A stretch of 64,000 nucleotides of DNA from the NCBI GenBank assembly GCA_963995525.1, contig OZ023208.1, positions 22,522,120-22,586,119 of the forward strand, given 5' to 3'. The translations under genes and the position numbers were made by a program. How positions within the stretch are numbered: position 1 is the first letter of the stretch; every line of letters begins with the position of its first letter. The DNA comes from Escarpia spicata (taxonomy: Eukaryota; Annelida; Polychaeta; Sabellida; Siboglinidae). Shown piece after piece: positions 49,501-61,633 of this stretch. Below the pieces are notes generated by a model that did not search any database, was not told the DNA's origin, and saw only the letters and a program-made list of their open reading frames with translations.

Positions 49501-52500
49501 TGGCTATAGCTGTTTGTAGGGCCATAGCCAGTTAGCATGGTGTGGCTGGCAATGATACAACTGTTTGTAGGGCCATAGCCAGTTAGCATGGTGTGGCTGG
49601 CAATGATACAGCTGTTTGTAGGGCCATAGCCAGTTAGCATGGTGTGGCTGGCAATGATACAACTGTTGTAGGGCCATAGCCAGTTAGCATGGTGTGGCTG
49701 GCAATGATACAACTGTTTGTAGGGCCATAGCCAGTTAGCATGGTGTGGCTGGCAATGATACAGCTGTTTGTAGGGCCATAGCCAGTTAGCATGGTGTGGC
49801 TGGCAATGATACAACTGTTTGTAGGGCCATAGCCAGTTAGCATGGTGTGGCTGGCAATGATACAACTGTTTGTAGGGCCATAGCCAGTTAGCTGGTGTGG
49901 CTGGCAATGATACAACTAATGTTTGCTGAGAGGGTGCAGTAGAACCTGTCCACAGCTTACCATTTCCTTTGTTCCTTAAACAGATTGCAAATTTGCACCT
50001 GACAATACTGACTTCAGTCACCATACTTGGTACTTGGCACTGTCCGTTGTGAAAGTGACAATGATATTTATTTGCTAACTGATGAATAACTCTTTCATCT
50101 CATTGACTTCATGCTTTAAACAAATACAAGGATACACCTGAACTAGTAACTAGTCAACCTGTTTGCGTTAGATGGATATTAACTATCTTTCTAAATGGAC
50201 TATGTTTAATTACAGGTACTAGTCAATGGTAATCTCAGTTATGAATTTATTCCCGGATAGTACTGGTAAATACCAGATTTACCAGTAAATACCAGATTTT
50301 CCCACTGCCCTGTCTAAAACCGGTTTTTCCTGGAAATGTGCCAACCCTGATGGAGGGTAGGTGACCTTAGTCAATGGAGAGTAGGTGACCTTAGTCAATG
50401 GAGGGTAGGTGACCTTAGTCAATGGATTTAACCAAATAGAGGGTAGGTAACCTAGAGGTGTCATTCATCCTCTTTTCCATTTGGCAACACTTTCTCTCTT
50501 CACATGTGTATACCATGAAATCTCTGTTTTTGTCTCATCTGTTTTATACATCCAAAGATATAAGGAATGTTAGATTAATTTTTGATTAAGTGCCAACATG
50601 TTAGCAAGGACCGCAAGTTATAATAAAGTGTATGTTGTCAGATCGAAGGCATTCTACTGTTATAATCAAGTGTGTGTGTTGTCAGATTGAAGGCATTTAA
50701 CTGTTACAATCAAGTGTATGTTAGACTGAAGACATTCAACAGTTATAATGTAGCGTTTGTTTTCAGACTGAAGACGTTTGATTGTTATAATGAAATGTAT
50801 GTCCTCAGTCTGACTGTTATAATGAAGTGTATGTTGTCAGATTGAAGGCATTCAACGGTAGTTACGCCATTGCCCTCGCAGCCAAACACCATTCAGTACC
50901 GGTGAGTCAACTTCTACAGCTAATATTCACGGCCACTATGTTAATTAGCTATAGTAGATAAAAAGTATTTTTCAAGTAAATAAATAACTATTATTTGTCC
51001 TGTAACAGAAATCCATCACTGGCTTTTTATTACGCTATCTTTAATTTAAAAATGGCTGCCAAAACCATAATACGTTGGACTAAGTCATGAGGAATAATGA
51101 TTTTGGTGGCTAGACCCACATATTTGGGGACATGATATCTGACTGTTGCAAAGTTACCTTGCTTTCTTTGACAGTGGCCTTAGATGTCAAAATGGCTGCC
51201 ACAGTACTACCTTCTTGTGTTTGCTGTGCAGCATGATCTGTAATGGTGGGTTACAACATCGTGCCATTGATTGTGTTTCTGATAATAAATGCTTTCTCTG
51301 TTGCAACAGATGGTTGTGTGTGCTGCCATGTTCAAGCTGTCCCCACAATATCTCTGCTCGTCAGACCAGGTGAATAATCTCATGTAATATTGATTTAACA
51401 TGCAAGTGTTGAGACGTGGGTGTTATTGTAGCTGAGTGGAACACCTGGTCACATCAGTGGCCCTACCATCACATCAGTGGCCCTACCATTACACCAGTGG
51501 TCCTACCATCACATCAGTGGCCCTACCATCACATCAGTGGCCCTACCAACACTTCAGTGGCCCTACCATCACATCAGTGGCCCTACCATTACACCAGTGG
51601 CCCTGCCATCACATAAGTGGCCCTACTATCACACCAGTGGCCTTACCATTACACCAGTGGTCCTACCATCACACCAGGCGCCCTACCATAACATATGTAG
51701 CCGTACCATCACACCAGTGGCCTTACCATTACACCATTGGTCCTACCATCACACCAGGCGCCCTACCATAACATATGTAGCCGTACCATCACACCAGTGG
51801 CCTTACCATTACACCATTGGTCCTACCATCACACCAGGCGCCCTACCATAACATGTAGCCGTACCATCACACCAGTGGCCTTACCATTACACCAGTGGTC
51901 CTACCATCACACCAGGCGCCCTACCCTAACATCAGTGGCCCTACCATCACATAAGTGGCCCTACTATCACACCAGTGGCCTTACCATTACACCAGTGGTC
52001 CTACCATCAAACCAGGCGCCCTACCATAACATATGTAGCCGTACCATTACACCAGTGGCCTTACCATTACACCAGTGGTCCTACCATCACACCAGGTGCC
52101 CTACCATAACATATGTAGCCGTACCATCACACCAGTGGCCTTACCATTACACCAGTGGCCCTACCATCACACCAGTGGCCCTACCCTAACATCAGTGGCC
52201 CTACCATCACACCAATGGCCCTACCATCACATCAGTAATTCATTTAATCAAAAACATTCACACAATTTTTGAATAAATTGATGATCCAGTTTCTCTGTTA
52301 TTAATAGTATGCATAATTACCTGCAAAAAAATTGCTGTGTGATCTGGATATTTTGCGGTCTTCTTCAACAGACTAATATTTCGGGTGTTTCGAAATTACT
52401 GCTGACCCGGAGGCCCGAGACCATCAAATATTTCACCGGGCCGGTAATGGAAAAGCGCCGGCCCGCAAGACTGGCAAATTTTTTTAAAGAAAATTTTTGT

Positions 52501-55500
52501 AGTATCCCGGCCAACCTCGATTCAATTTCATCATTATAACTATGTTCACCTGAATTTAATACCTAAGTGACATGGTTCTGTCATTCAACGTCATTCCAGA
52601 CATATTTATATTATGAAAATATTGCGTCTTAGCACACTTTTGAGGCCCAAAATGCGACCCGCTGCGGCCACGGGTTACCGCAATGAGCAATATCGCATCG
52701 TATGTTGTTGCAAACTGGGTCGCTCTTTGGGCTTCAAAAGTGTGCTAAGACGTGATATTTTTGTAACGTAGATATGCATGAGATGATGTTGATGTAACAA
52801 CAAAGTCGAGGTGAGCCCGGACACTAGACAAGTGCCAATAATGGTAACATTTGTGTACTTCCGAACGGGAAATTTGTTACGTTTACAAGCGTGGTACAAA
52901 AACAGTTGGAAAATTTTGAGCTGATCAATGCTGATAGATCGATTGAGTTTAGTTTCGTAGTGCTGGCACTTGCAGCGAGTTCTGCTGAATGTGAAAGAGG
53001 CTTCACAGCACAGTGAAACGAGTGAAGAGTTCAAGACTGAGTTTTGAAACCGCATGAAGCCATCCACAGTGTCAGCTGTCATCACCATCTAGCTGCATTC
53101 ACACGGCATGGCTGACTTCAAACCCACATCAGCTATCCACCTATGGAATAGATCCGGCGCGAGGATGCCCAACTTCATGTCCGAGTTGGACTCGGACAGT
53201 GAGTCACTGTTGGAGTCCAGCTCGGATTCAGCTGGAGTCACTGTCAGTGACTCGAGCGAGTGTTCCACGGACAGTCCTGGTGCTCCTGCAGATGATGGCA
53301 ACAGTTCTGGGTAGTCTCCTGCTGACAATCGTGTAGTGGTGTTTGTTGTAATTTGCAACATTTATGTTTTCCTGTCAACAATCAACTGTTGCCTATGTTG
53401 TCATTTTATATTCGCTGATTCTTTAATCTAAATATCGTAAATTAATATGTAGGACAGACTTGGCCTGAACTAGTATATCAATATTTGCCATGCATTACAG
53501 CTGCAAATGTATATTACTAGCGTTTGTTAATATTTGGACCACCAACTTTTGTGTGGGACCACCAACTTTTGAAAGTTGAAGGTCCAACTGACCACCAACT
53601 TTTCAGCTAAGGTGTAGAACACTGCATGTGACACAAGCTGGAGAAGGATGATTGTTTATTCTTACAGAATGCATTCAACAAGTTTGCCAGTGCTCAGGAT
53701 GTGTATTTTATTACAGAACGCATCCAACAAGTTTGCCAGACCTTGGGATGTGTTTGTTCTCACGGAATGCATTCAACAAGTTTCTCAGACCTCAAGATGT
53801 GTTTGTTCTCACAGAATGCATTCAACAAGTTTGTCAAACCTCAAGATATGTTTGGTCTCACATAATGCATTCAACAAGTTTGCCAGTCTTCAGGATGTGT
53901 TTGTTCTTACAGAATGCATTCAACAAGTTTGCCAGTCTTCAGGATGTGTTTGTTCTTACAGAATGCATTCAACAAGATTGCCATTCCTCAGGATGTGTTT
54001 CTTCTTACAGAATGCATTCAACAAGTTTGCCAGTTTTCAGGATGTGTTTCTTCTTACAGAATGCATTCAACAAGTTTGACAATCGTGTAGTGGTGTTTGT
54101 TGTAATTTGCAACATTTATGTTTTCCTGTCAACAATCAACTGTTGCCTATGTTGTCATTTTATATTAGCTGATTCTTTAATCTAAATATCGTAAATTAAT
54201 ATGTAGGACAGACTTGGCCTGAACTAGTATATCAATATTTGCCATGCATTACAGCTGCAAATGTATATTACTAGCGTTTGTTAATATTTGGACCACCAAC
54301 TTTTGAAAGTTGAAGGTCCAACTGACCACCAACTTTTCAGCTAAGGTGTAGAACACTGCATGTGACACAAGCTGGAGAAGGATGATTGGACCATGAAATC
54401 TGGCACAGAAGAAAGGCCAAGGAGATGATCAGTATCCACAAAGGGAAACCTACATTGAACCGTGATGTTGGCTAGGAGCTCCCACCAGTACTTTACCAGT
54501 TTGAGTCACATCATATTGGTCATGTTTATTCTTACAGAATGCATTCAACAAGTTTGCCAGTGCTCAGGATGTGTATTTTATTACAGAACGCATCCAACAA
54601 GTTTGCAAGACCTTGGGATGTGTTTGTTCTCACGGAATGCATTCAACAAGTTTGCCAGACCTTGGGATGTGTTTGTTCTCACAGAATGCATCCAACAAGT
54701 TTGCCAGACCTTGGGATGTGTTTGTTCACATAGAATGCATTCAACAAGTTTGTCAGACCTCAAGATGTGTTTGTTCTCACAGAATGTATTCAACAAGTTT
54801 GTCAGACCTCAAGATATGTTTGGTCTCACATAATGCATTCAACAAGTTTGCCAGACCTGAGGATGTGTTTGTTCTCACAGAATGCATTCAACAAGTTTGC
54901 CAGTCTTCAGGATGTGTTTGTTCTTACAGAATGCATTCAACAAGTTTGCCAGTCTTCAGGATGTGTTTGTTCTTACAGAATGCATTCAACAAGTTTGCCA
55001 GTCCTCAGGATGTGCTGAAGTATTCGACTGGGGAGATTCTGTCCAAGGTTCACATTCATAATCCAGTCTTTGATTATGTGCCACCAGAACTTGTCACACT
55101 GTTCATCTCAAACATGTAAGTTATTTCTTATTAACAACAGTGTACCCCATTATAAGCAGAAAGTAGCCCTATGGTCTGAGGTTATTTTTTTAAGAATCGA
55201 ATGCTTTCACCAGAAATAAATGTAGCAGCTCAAAAATGACAACTGATAAAACAATGCATGTTAAAATCTACAAAAATTCAGTGGATGACGTTTTCCACTT
55301 TTTTATGAACATATTTCCGCTTTTACAACTTATGTTGACAGCTATGGCAAGGATTCATGTAAATGATTTATAAGAAACTCTTGATAGCTGCACGTATAAT
55401 GCTGTTATCTTACTTACTAACTAAATGTTGTTTGATATTTTCAGTGGTGGGAATGCACCTTCCTATATCTACAGACTGCTAAGTGAACTGTATCATTCCG

Positions 55501-55517
55501 ATGACTACAATCTTTAA
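37502..55517 (+). CDS. EIF2B2: Translation initiation factor eIF2B subunit beta (complete)
   Basis: Regulatory subunit of the decameric guanine-nucleotide exchange factor for eIF2. Fourteen coding exons join in phase: 37502-37566, 37784-37870, 39384-39472, 40449-40479, 45009-45057, 45208-45267, 45833-45882, 47600-47699, 48171-48230, 48879-49012, 50841-50901, 51310-51369, 54979-55115, 55445-55517. The 1056 nt encode 351 residues, the same length as human EIF2B2. Hallmarks: [73 protein letters not shown], and the C-terminus [25 protein letters not shown]. It belongs to the IF-2B alpha/beta/delta family with a Rossmann-like C-terminal domain. Intron 7 has a GC donor (AG|GCAAGT), confirmed by phase. 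Exon 4 is 31 nt. The ATG exon starts five bases upstream at a splice acceptor, so a non-coding exon lies upstream. AATAAA occurs at 55574. Most introns carry junction-derived minisatellites. Confidence 0.96.
37871..39260 (+). repeat. 24-bp minisatellite after EIF2B2 exon 2
   Basis: About 45 units of GTGTTTGTGAGAGATAAGAA plus CATT, in two blocks separated by a SINE/LINE tail (38170-38372). The first unit grows out of the donor GCAGA|GTAAGTGAAC..TTGTGTTT, so the array is probably donor-derived with the GT changed to AT in most copies. A 250-bp block (38366-38600) recurs twice more at 38640-38810 and 38840-39080. Confidence 0.85.
38283..38372 (+). mobile_element. Retroposon 3' tail fragment
   Basis: TGTAAAGCGCCCGAGGGC..GGGCGCTATATAAGTAC followed by a TTTA microsatellite is the conserved 3' end of many animal SINEs and their partner LINEs. 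Only the tail is present. Confidence 0.65.
39275..39383 (+). repeat. ~30-bp repeat copying the acceptor of EIF2B2 exon 3
   Basis: Three copies of GTGTGTGCCAGGGACCTGAT precede the authentic junction GTGTGTGCCAG|GGACCTGATGGCG at 39384. Each copies about 14 exon bases. Confidence 0.93.
39690..39890 (+). repeat. Dispersed repeat shared with 52260-52390
   Basis: GATTGATGATCTGGTTTCTTTG.. and CTCTGGATATT..TCTTCTTCAGTAGACT recur near 52275-52385, and TGTGATACCAGCTGGAGAAGG recurs near 53630. It appears to be an internally deleted relative of the transposon at 52260-53650. Confidence 0.5.
39990..40235. repeat. ~27-bp GC-rich minisatellite
   Basis: About nine units of AGCTGGGCCAGGGTTGGCCC with variable spacers, in EIF2B2 intron 3. 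Not related to the flanking junctions. Confidence 0.85.
40357..40375 (+). repeat. Poly(C)19
   Basis: Uninterrupted run of 19 C about 70 bp upstream of EIF2B2 exon 4. It could act within the polypyrimidine region and is likely to be length-variable. Confidence 0.9.
40480..44352 (+). repeat. 22/24-bp minisatellite copying the donor of EIF2B2 exon 4
   Basis: A 3.9-kb array of roughly 165 units, GTCAGGTGTGTCAGTGATTG plus TTAT, with a 22-bp form lacking one GT pair. It grows out of the exon end GAATATGTCAG|GTATGTCGGTG. Nearly every unit contains TATGTCAG|GTRTGT, a full copy of the donor, so a 31-nt micro-exon is followed by well over 100 equivalent 5' splice sites. Confidence 0.95.
44464..44822. 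mobile_element. Penelope-like element fragments in inverted orientation
   Basis: Two arms face each other. The plus-strand arm (44700-44822) reads [19 protein letters not shown] and the minus-strand arm (44464-44620) reads [20 protein letters not shown], both like the C-terminus of Penelope-like GIY-YIG proteins (IRKTKP..NRDEG). The outer ends CTTGTAGAGA and TCTCTACAAG are inverted copies. Both arms have stops. Confidence 0.5.
45420..45800. repeat. ~18-bp minisatellite in EIF2B2 intron 6
   Basis: About 20 units of TTATGTTGTGACACTGGT with some TTGGACACTGG variants. A 120-bp block at 45460-45560 recurs at 45610-45700. No match to the flanking junctions. Confidence 0.9.
46014..47599 (+). repeat. 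30-bp minisatellite copying the acceptor of EIF2B2 exon 8, open in coding frame
   Basis: About 53 units of TGTTCTGTGGTTCTTGTAG|T plus GCTCTTGATG end at the real junction GGTTCTTGTAG|TGCTGACAAC (47600). Every unit has the acceptor. Since 30 is divisible by three and the array has no stop in the exon's frame from 46020 onward, each decoy acceptor would add a multiple of ten residues ([10 protein letters not shown]) without breaking EIF2B2. A variant unit pair (GGCTCTTGTAGTGCTTTTG) recurs at 46119 and 46719, showing a 600-bp internal duplication. The preceding donor is the weak GC type. Confidence 0.95.
49110..50349. mobile_element. Non-autonomous hAT-like element with 8-bp target duplication
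   Basis: Terminal inverted repeats CAGGGTTGGCACGTTTTTCC and GGAAATGTGCCAACCCTG (inverse) bound 1240 bp. The 8-bp ATGGAGGG lies immediately outside both ends (49102-49109 and 50350-50357), the hAT signature. Sub-terminal sequence is rich in GGTAAATACCAG-type motifs in both orientations. No transposase reading frame; an internal 51-bp minisatellite occupies 49490-49915. Confidence 0.88.
49490..49915. repeat. 51-bp minisatellite inside the hAT-like element
   Basis: Eight units combine GCTGTTTGTAGGGCCATAGC and CAGTTAGCATGGTGTGGCTG. One unit lacks a T (49661) and the last lacks CA (near 49892). Confidence 0.92.
50640..50840 (+). repeat. ~45-bp repeat copying the acceptor of EIF2B2 exon 11
   Basis: Four degenerate copies of TGTATGTTGTCAGATTGAAG and CATTCAACTGTTATAAT lead to the authentic junction ATGTTGTCAG|ATTGAAGGCATTC. 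They extend about 18 bases into the exon sequence. Confidence 0.9.
51430..52240. repeat. 20-bp minisatellite in EIF2B2 intron 12
   Basis: About 40 units of CCTACCATCACACCAGTGGC. The exon 12 donor reads CAGACCAG|GTGAATA, so the shared ACCAGTG is suggestive but too short to prove derivation. The unit 100 bp blocks with CACCAGGCGCC recur three or four times. Confidence 0.9.
52300..53320 (+). pseudogene. hAT-family transposase remnant
   Basis: Near 52950-53010 the plus strand reads [16 protein letters not shown], the hAT C-terminal dimerisation signature. After a frameshift it continues with [19 protein letters not shown] (53108-53164) and a Ser/Asp-rich tail ending at 53314. Upstream, 52400-52480 reads [12 protein letters not shown], similar to the start of such proteins. 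Stops and the lack of most of the catalytic region mark it as dead. It resembles ZNF862/KIAA1586-type domesticated hAT proteins; it sits in EIF2B2 intron 12. Confidence 0.6.
53323..54388 (+). repeat. Direct duplication of a ~320-bp block (53323-53654 and 54078-54388)
   Basis: Both copies begin GACAATCGTGTAGTGG and end GAGAAGGATGATTG. The second lacks about 20 bp (a TGTGGGACCACCAACTTT unit). The minisatellite of exon 13 follows each copy and starts identically, so block and array were duplicated together. Confidence 0.9.
53655..54978 (+). repeat. ~49-bp minisatellite copying the acceptor of EIF2B2 exon 13
   Basis: Two arrays (53655-54077, about nine units; 54530-54978, about nine units). Each unit reads TTCTTACAG|AATGCATTCA then ACAAGTTTGCCAGTCYTCAG and GATGTG, reproducing the real junction at 54979 and about 37 coding bases ([12 protein letters not shown]). 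This is the deepest exon capture in the window. The second array is open in the coding frame from 54571. Confidence 0.95.
54389..54526 (+). mobile_element. Penelope-like element C-terminal fragment
   Basis: It reads [20 protein letters not shown] with one internal stop, the C-terminal signature of Penelope-like proteins. It is absent from the first copy of the surrounding duplication. Either it inserted after duplication or the other copy lost it. Confidence 0.4.
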
Positions 55518-55678
55518 TAGTGTACATGATGAGGGTCCGAGGTCACCTTCAACCACATCAAAGACATGACAGGAATAAATACGTCGCTGCTATCTCCTAG
55601 TCGTTATACTTCAAACCTGATGTTCATCGGAAACAATAAATGTCTTCAACGCAATGCTGCTTATCATCTAGTGCTTTA

Positions 55679-55912
55679 GTGACCATCTCAGAAGTCCAAT
55701 ATGAAATATTACTTACATTTGGCCTCGGCCCCACCCGACTCCTCAGATGAAACTGTATAAACATTGATATGATGATACCAATGTATTAACAGTATCACAA
55801 TCAGTCAGAAACGAAAAATATCAGTGTCGGATGTCAGACGAAACTGTCTCAAACCCTCCTTCCTCCAAACGAAAGTAATTTTCTCGGATATCGACTTTCT
55901 GAGATGATCCCT
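55679..55912. mobile_element. MITE, second copy of the 4410-4649 family
   Basis: The ends ACCATCTCAGAA and TTCTGAGATGATCCC are inverted. The interior shares AAACATTGATATGATGATA, CAGTATC and AACGAAAGTAATTTT with the copy at 4410, in the same orientation. Flanked by TA/TTA. Confidence 0.85.
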
Positions 55913-56493
55913 TACAGTTCTTTGTTTTGCTAATTATTTATGGAAAATGCACTTATACTAAAAAAGATACTAGTGTAATTGTTGCATTGTTATTGTAGCA
56001 GAAATAGTCGTTTTATAATACTTGGGCACATAAAACAAAATCATCTTTGTTAGAAAAGGTGGTAGATGTCTATTCCTGAAGGACGTACAATTGTATCGGC
56101 TAACATACTTTGTAACTAACTCAAGTTATTTTTGATGATTTTTGCCTCCTTATTACGAGTACCAAACATGCAAAAGTGGTGGCCCCACTACTGTTTTTTG
56201 TAGTGCTTTATAAACATTAGTATTATGTGCGAGAACAAAATATTAATGTTCAACTTTGTTCAGATTGAAATTCTATTTCAAAAGCGTACTCGGAATTAGC
56301 CTTTTTATGCATTTTGCAGTGAATTAACTTTTTTCTTGAAGTTTTGGTCACTTTCAGTGTACTTCTTCAGACTACAGAATGACTACTGTGTCAACATCTA
56401 GCGGTAGTTGTCTGGAGAAGTTTTCTGAGAGCAAACAAAACATTACAAGAGAGGTAAATTTAACTGCACCATCAAGGGGGATCACAGAATATA

Positions 56494-56724
56494 GGTAAGT
56501 TCTTATATAACGCAGTATCCAGTCCTCAGGACTGCTCAAAGCACTTTACTCCCCGGAAGACCTTTTCAATCGATCACCATCTCAACTTCTCAACGAATGT
56601 GTGAAGACTGGCTGAACTGAGCAACATAAGTGAACGGACTTTCCCAAGTCCGAAACGGCAGCACAGGATTCAAACCTGGGTTCTCTCGTTTGAGAGTCCG
56701 GCCCTCAAGCCACTGCGCTCCCCA
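56494..56724 (-). mobile_element. tRNA-derived SINE
   Basis: On the minus strand a tRNA-like head starts GGGGAGCGCAGTGGCTTGAG with an A-box-like AGCGCAGTGG. The B box is GGTTTGAATCC. The body leads to the tail AGTAAAGTGCTTTGAGCAGT..CTGCGTTATATAAG. It shares body and tail with the SINE at 20515-20764. Some 230 bp, no coding capacity. Confidence 0.88.
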
Positions 56725-57350
56725 GAATGGTATCCAGTAACACGTCTCCCACTGCGCTCCCCATAACGGTATCCAGTAACACGTCTCCCACTGCGCTCCC
56801 CAGAATGGTATCCAGTAACACGTCTCCCACTGCGCTCCCCAGAATGGTATCCAGTAACACGTCTCCCACTGCGCTCCCCAGAATGGTATCCAGTAACATG
56901 TCTCCCAATGCGCTCCACAGAATGGTATCCAGTAACATGTCTCCCACTGCGCTCCCCAGAATGGTATCCAGTAACACATCTCCCACTGCGCTCCCCAGAA
57001 TGGTATCCAGTAACACGTCTCCCACTGCGCTCCCCAGAATGGTATCCAGTAACATGTCTCCCACTGCGCTCCCCAGAATGGTATCCAGTAACACATCTCC
57101 CACTGCGCTCCACAGAATGGTATCCAGTAACATGTCTCCCACTGCGCTCCCCAGAATGATATCCAGTAACATGTCTCCCACTGCGCTCCCCAGAATGGTA
57201 TCCAGTAACACGTCTCCCACTGCGCTCCACAGAATGGTATCCAGTAACATGTCTCCCACTGCGCTCCCCAGAATGGTATCCAGTAACACGTCTCCCACTG
57301 CGCTCCACAGAATGGTATCCAGTAACATGTCTCCCACTGCGCCGTTAGTC
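56711..57350. repeat. 39-bp minisatellite seeded at the SINE 5' end
   Basis: About 16 units of CCACTGCGCTCCCCAGAATG and GTATCCAGTAACACGTCTC. The first 14 bases are the reverse complement of the SINE's own 5' end (GGGGAGCGCAGTGG), and the rest is flanking DNA. The repeat unit therefore spans the SINE-host junction. Confidence 0.92.
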
Positions 57351-58583
57351 CACTGAGATTAACAGCCAACGTGTGAATTTACATTTTAATTACAGAAAGA
57401 AACAACACGCACACAAGACATGACAAGTTCTCAACAAGAACAAAAGCTGAGCAATATTTGTACTTTGCCACCACTCAAGAATACAAGCATTTAACAAAGG
57501 CCGAGTCCAGTGCATAACGTAGATCAAGGAAACTATGCAACACATTTTACTGTTAAAGATATGATTTATATATATATATTAAGGTCATATGCAATTGAAT
57601 ATTTGCATAGCAACATGAATGTTTATAAAACAAAATTGCCAGACATATCAGGTTACAGTGCATGTAGATGCGTACGTGTTGCACTCTCGATAAGTTGATG
57701 GCTTCCACGTCATTCAGGGTCCACACTGCAGGTGGCAATCTTGTTAAGTCTTATTAAAGGACTTAGACCAGAAACTATTGTATTTCACTGAACATACAGA
57801 AATAAACAAACATGCACAGTGCATGTATTTCTATTGTACTATATACTCTAACAACGAATTTGTTTCATTAACTAAGAAAGTCCAAATGTGTGACCAAATG
57901 GTAATGCATAATTTCAAATTTACTGTGAACTCTTAATAAACTTCCCCTCAAAACACCCCTATTATCTGTTTGTCCTCTGCACAATCCTAGTTGATTTACC
58001 ACTGGTGTGCCCCCCCCCCTAATTCTCACACCCCCCACCCCAACCTGGATTAAGATTTAGTTATGACCTTTCAATGATGTCAAAGTATTCGCAGCATGAT
58101 GATCAAATGGTCGTGTTCAACTTGAAGAAAATATACTTATTAACTTCATTAAAAACATAATATATTACTAAATACTTTGCGTATGTACAAGAAAGCACCA
58201 TTTGGCAATAAATATGATTTGCAAACAAGTATTGTCTGACACGAGCATCTGTATAAACACAGGTTAAAACTTATAAATAAATTAATGTTGACCGGCACAG
58301 CAATATCAATTTACACTATGATTGTGCACCTATTTGCTACTACGGTCTATATACAACTCACACTGGCGTCTATACGTAATTAATATGATCTATAAAACTA
58401 CAGTATACATGCAGAACACATGAATATCATGTGCCACTCCGAGTTCTCCAAGAACATGAGACCATCTCTAAACTGCCATCAAAACACAACAAGAATAAGA
58501 TTATCAATGAATAAACAGTGTATACAAGAATGGTATAATAATGATTGATGCTTCCTTGGTTTTCGCCTTCAAGCCATACAATC

Positions 58584-60993
<2,410 letters not shown>

Positions 60994-61383
60994 CTTTCGC
61001 AGAAAAAATATCGACCGTATTTTGTTGTTGCACACAAACCGTAGATTTCGCGTTCCCTCCAAATGAAATTTCGCGCGTTATTTTGAAGAGGATCATGGGT
61101 AATATAATATTGTGCAAGGACATTTAAAATATATTTATTTTGCAAATGTAATAGAAAGCAATATATGTTTGAACATTTAATGACACAAACGAATAATACG
61201 TGTGGTTACAAGTCAAAGTACAGTTTTCTTCCCGCCAGTTAACTATATATGGATTTTTATGACGTCATGATCCAGGGAAGCCCGTCATACTTTTGGTGGT
61301 CAGTGAGAACACGCCATTTTAGTGGAGCAGGTACGAGGTAATATTACCGATTGGTAACAATCCATTGCCATCCTCCAGCAGCA
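60994..61383. promoter_or_regulatory. Bidirectional promoter ZNF367/HABP4-like
   Basis: Only 390 bp separate the two start codons. It contains the perfect CRE palindrome TGACGTCA (61260-61267), an E2F-like TTCCCGCC (61229-61236) and a YY1-like GCCATTTT (61313-61320). No TATA box at a convincing distance. Binding is inferred from motifs only. Confidence 0.65.
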
Positions 61384-61633
61384 ATGGAGAGCCAATACGG
61401 TATAGCGGTGAAGAATAAATATGAACTGTTTTTGAACGAGGATGAGGATCCTCTTGAAATTTTACGGTTACAAGAGGAGGCAAAACTGAAAAAGAAAGAC
61501 GACAAACCAACGAAGAAAGACGGCAAACACGACAAGGCTGCGAAGTCTGCAAAAACAAAACAGAACAAGAAAGTCCTGACCCCTGTACAAGATCAGAAGA
61601 ATGTACTGGATCAAAATATAATCAAAAAAGACG
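61384..61633 (+). CDS. HABP4: SERBP1/HABP4-family RNA-binding protein, first coding exon (partial)
   Basis: The ATG at 61384 opens 83 codons ending at a donor (GAC G|GTACGT, phase 1). The start MESQYGIAVKNKYELFLNED and DPLEILRLQEEAKLK matches the conserved N-terminus of the family (in SERBP1 FGCVVTNRFDQLF followed by DDESDPFEVL). A lysine-rich low-complexity stretch follows (KKKDDKPTKKDGKHDK). Members bind RNA and idle 80S ribosomes through their central and C-terminal RGG regions, which would lie in later exons outside the window. Invertebrates usually have one gene for both vertebrate paralogues; the symbol is chosen from its position beside ZNF367. Confidence 0.82.

Larger units (their letters stand above)
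49013..50440 (+). repeat. ~24-bp repeat copying the donor of EIF2B2 exon 10 (split by a transposon)
   Basis: Units of CAATGGAGG|GTAGGTGACC copy the exon end GCCAATGGAGG|GTAGGTGACC. Four units lie at 49013-49109 and three or four more at 50350-50440, after an inserted 1240-bp hAT-type element. Confidence 0.92.
55518..58583. other. Convergent intergenic region EIF2B2/ZNF367
   Basis: It contains AATAAA at 55574-55579 as the probable EIF2B2 poly(A) signal, a MITE, a SINE with an attached minisatellite, and AT-rich DNA from 57360 to 58540 with short TA and poly(C) runs. No additional gene is seen. Confidence 0.7.

Noticed and set aside
52675..53088. Minus-strand 137-codon frame
   Set aside because: The hAT dimerisation signature is on the plus strand here; the minus frame is its shadow.
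56657..56724. tRNA gene
   Set aside because: It has A- and B-box-like motifs but no credible cloverleaf acceptor stem, and it continues into a SINE body and tail shared with 20515-20764.
61000..61062. Upstream extension of ZNF367 by 23 codons
   Set aside because: The frame is open but begins at TTG, not ATG; the ATG at 60993 has a suitable context.
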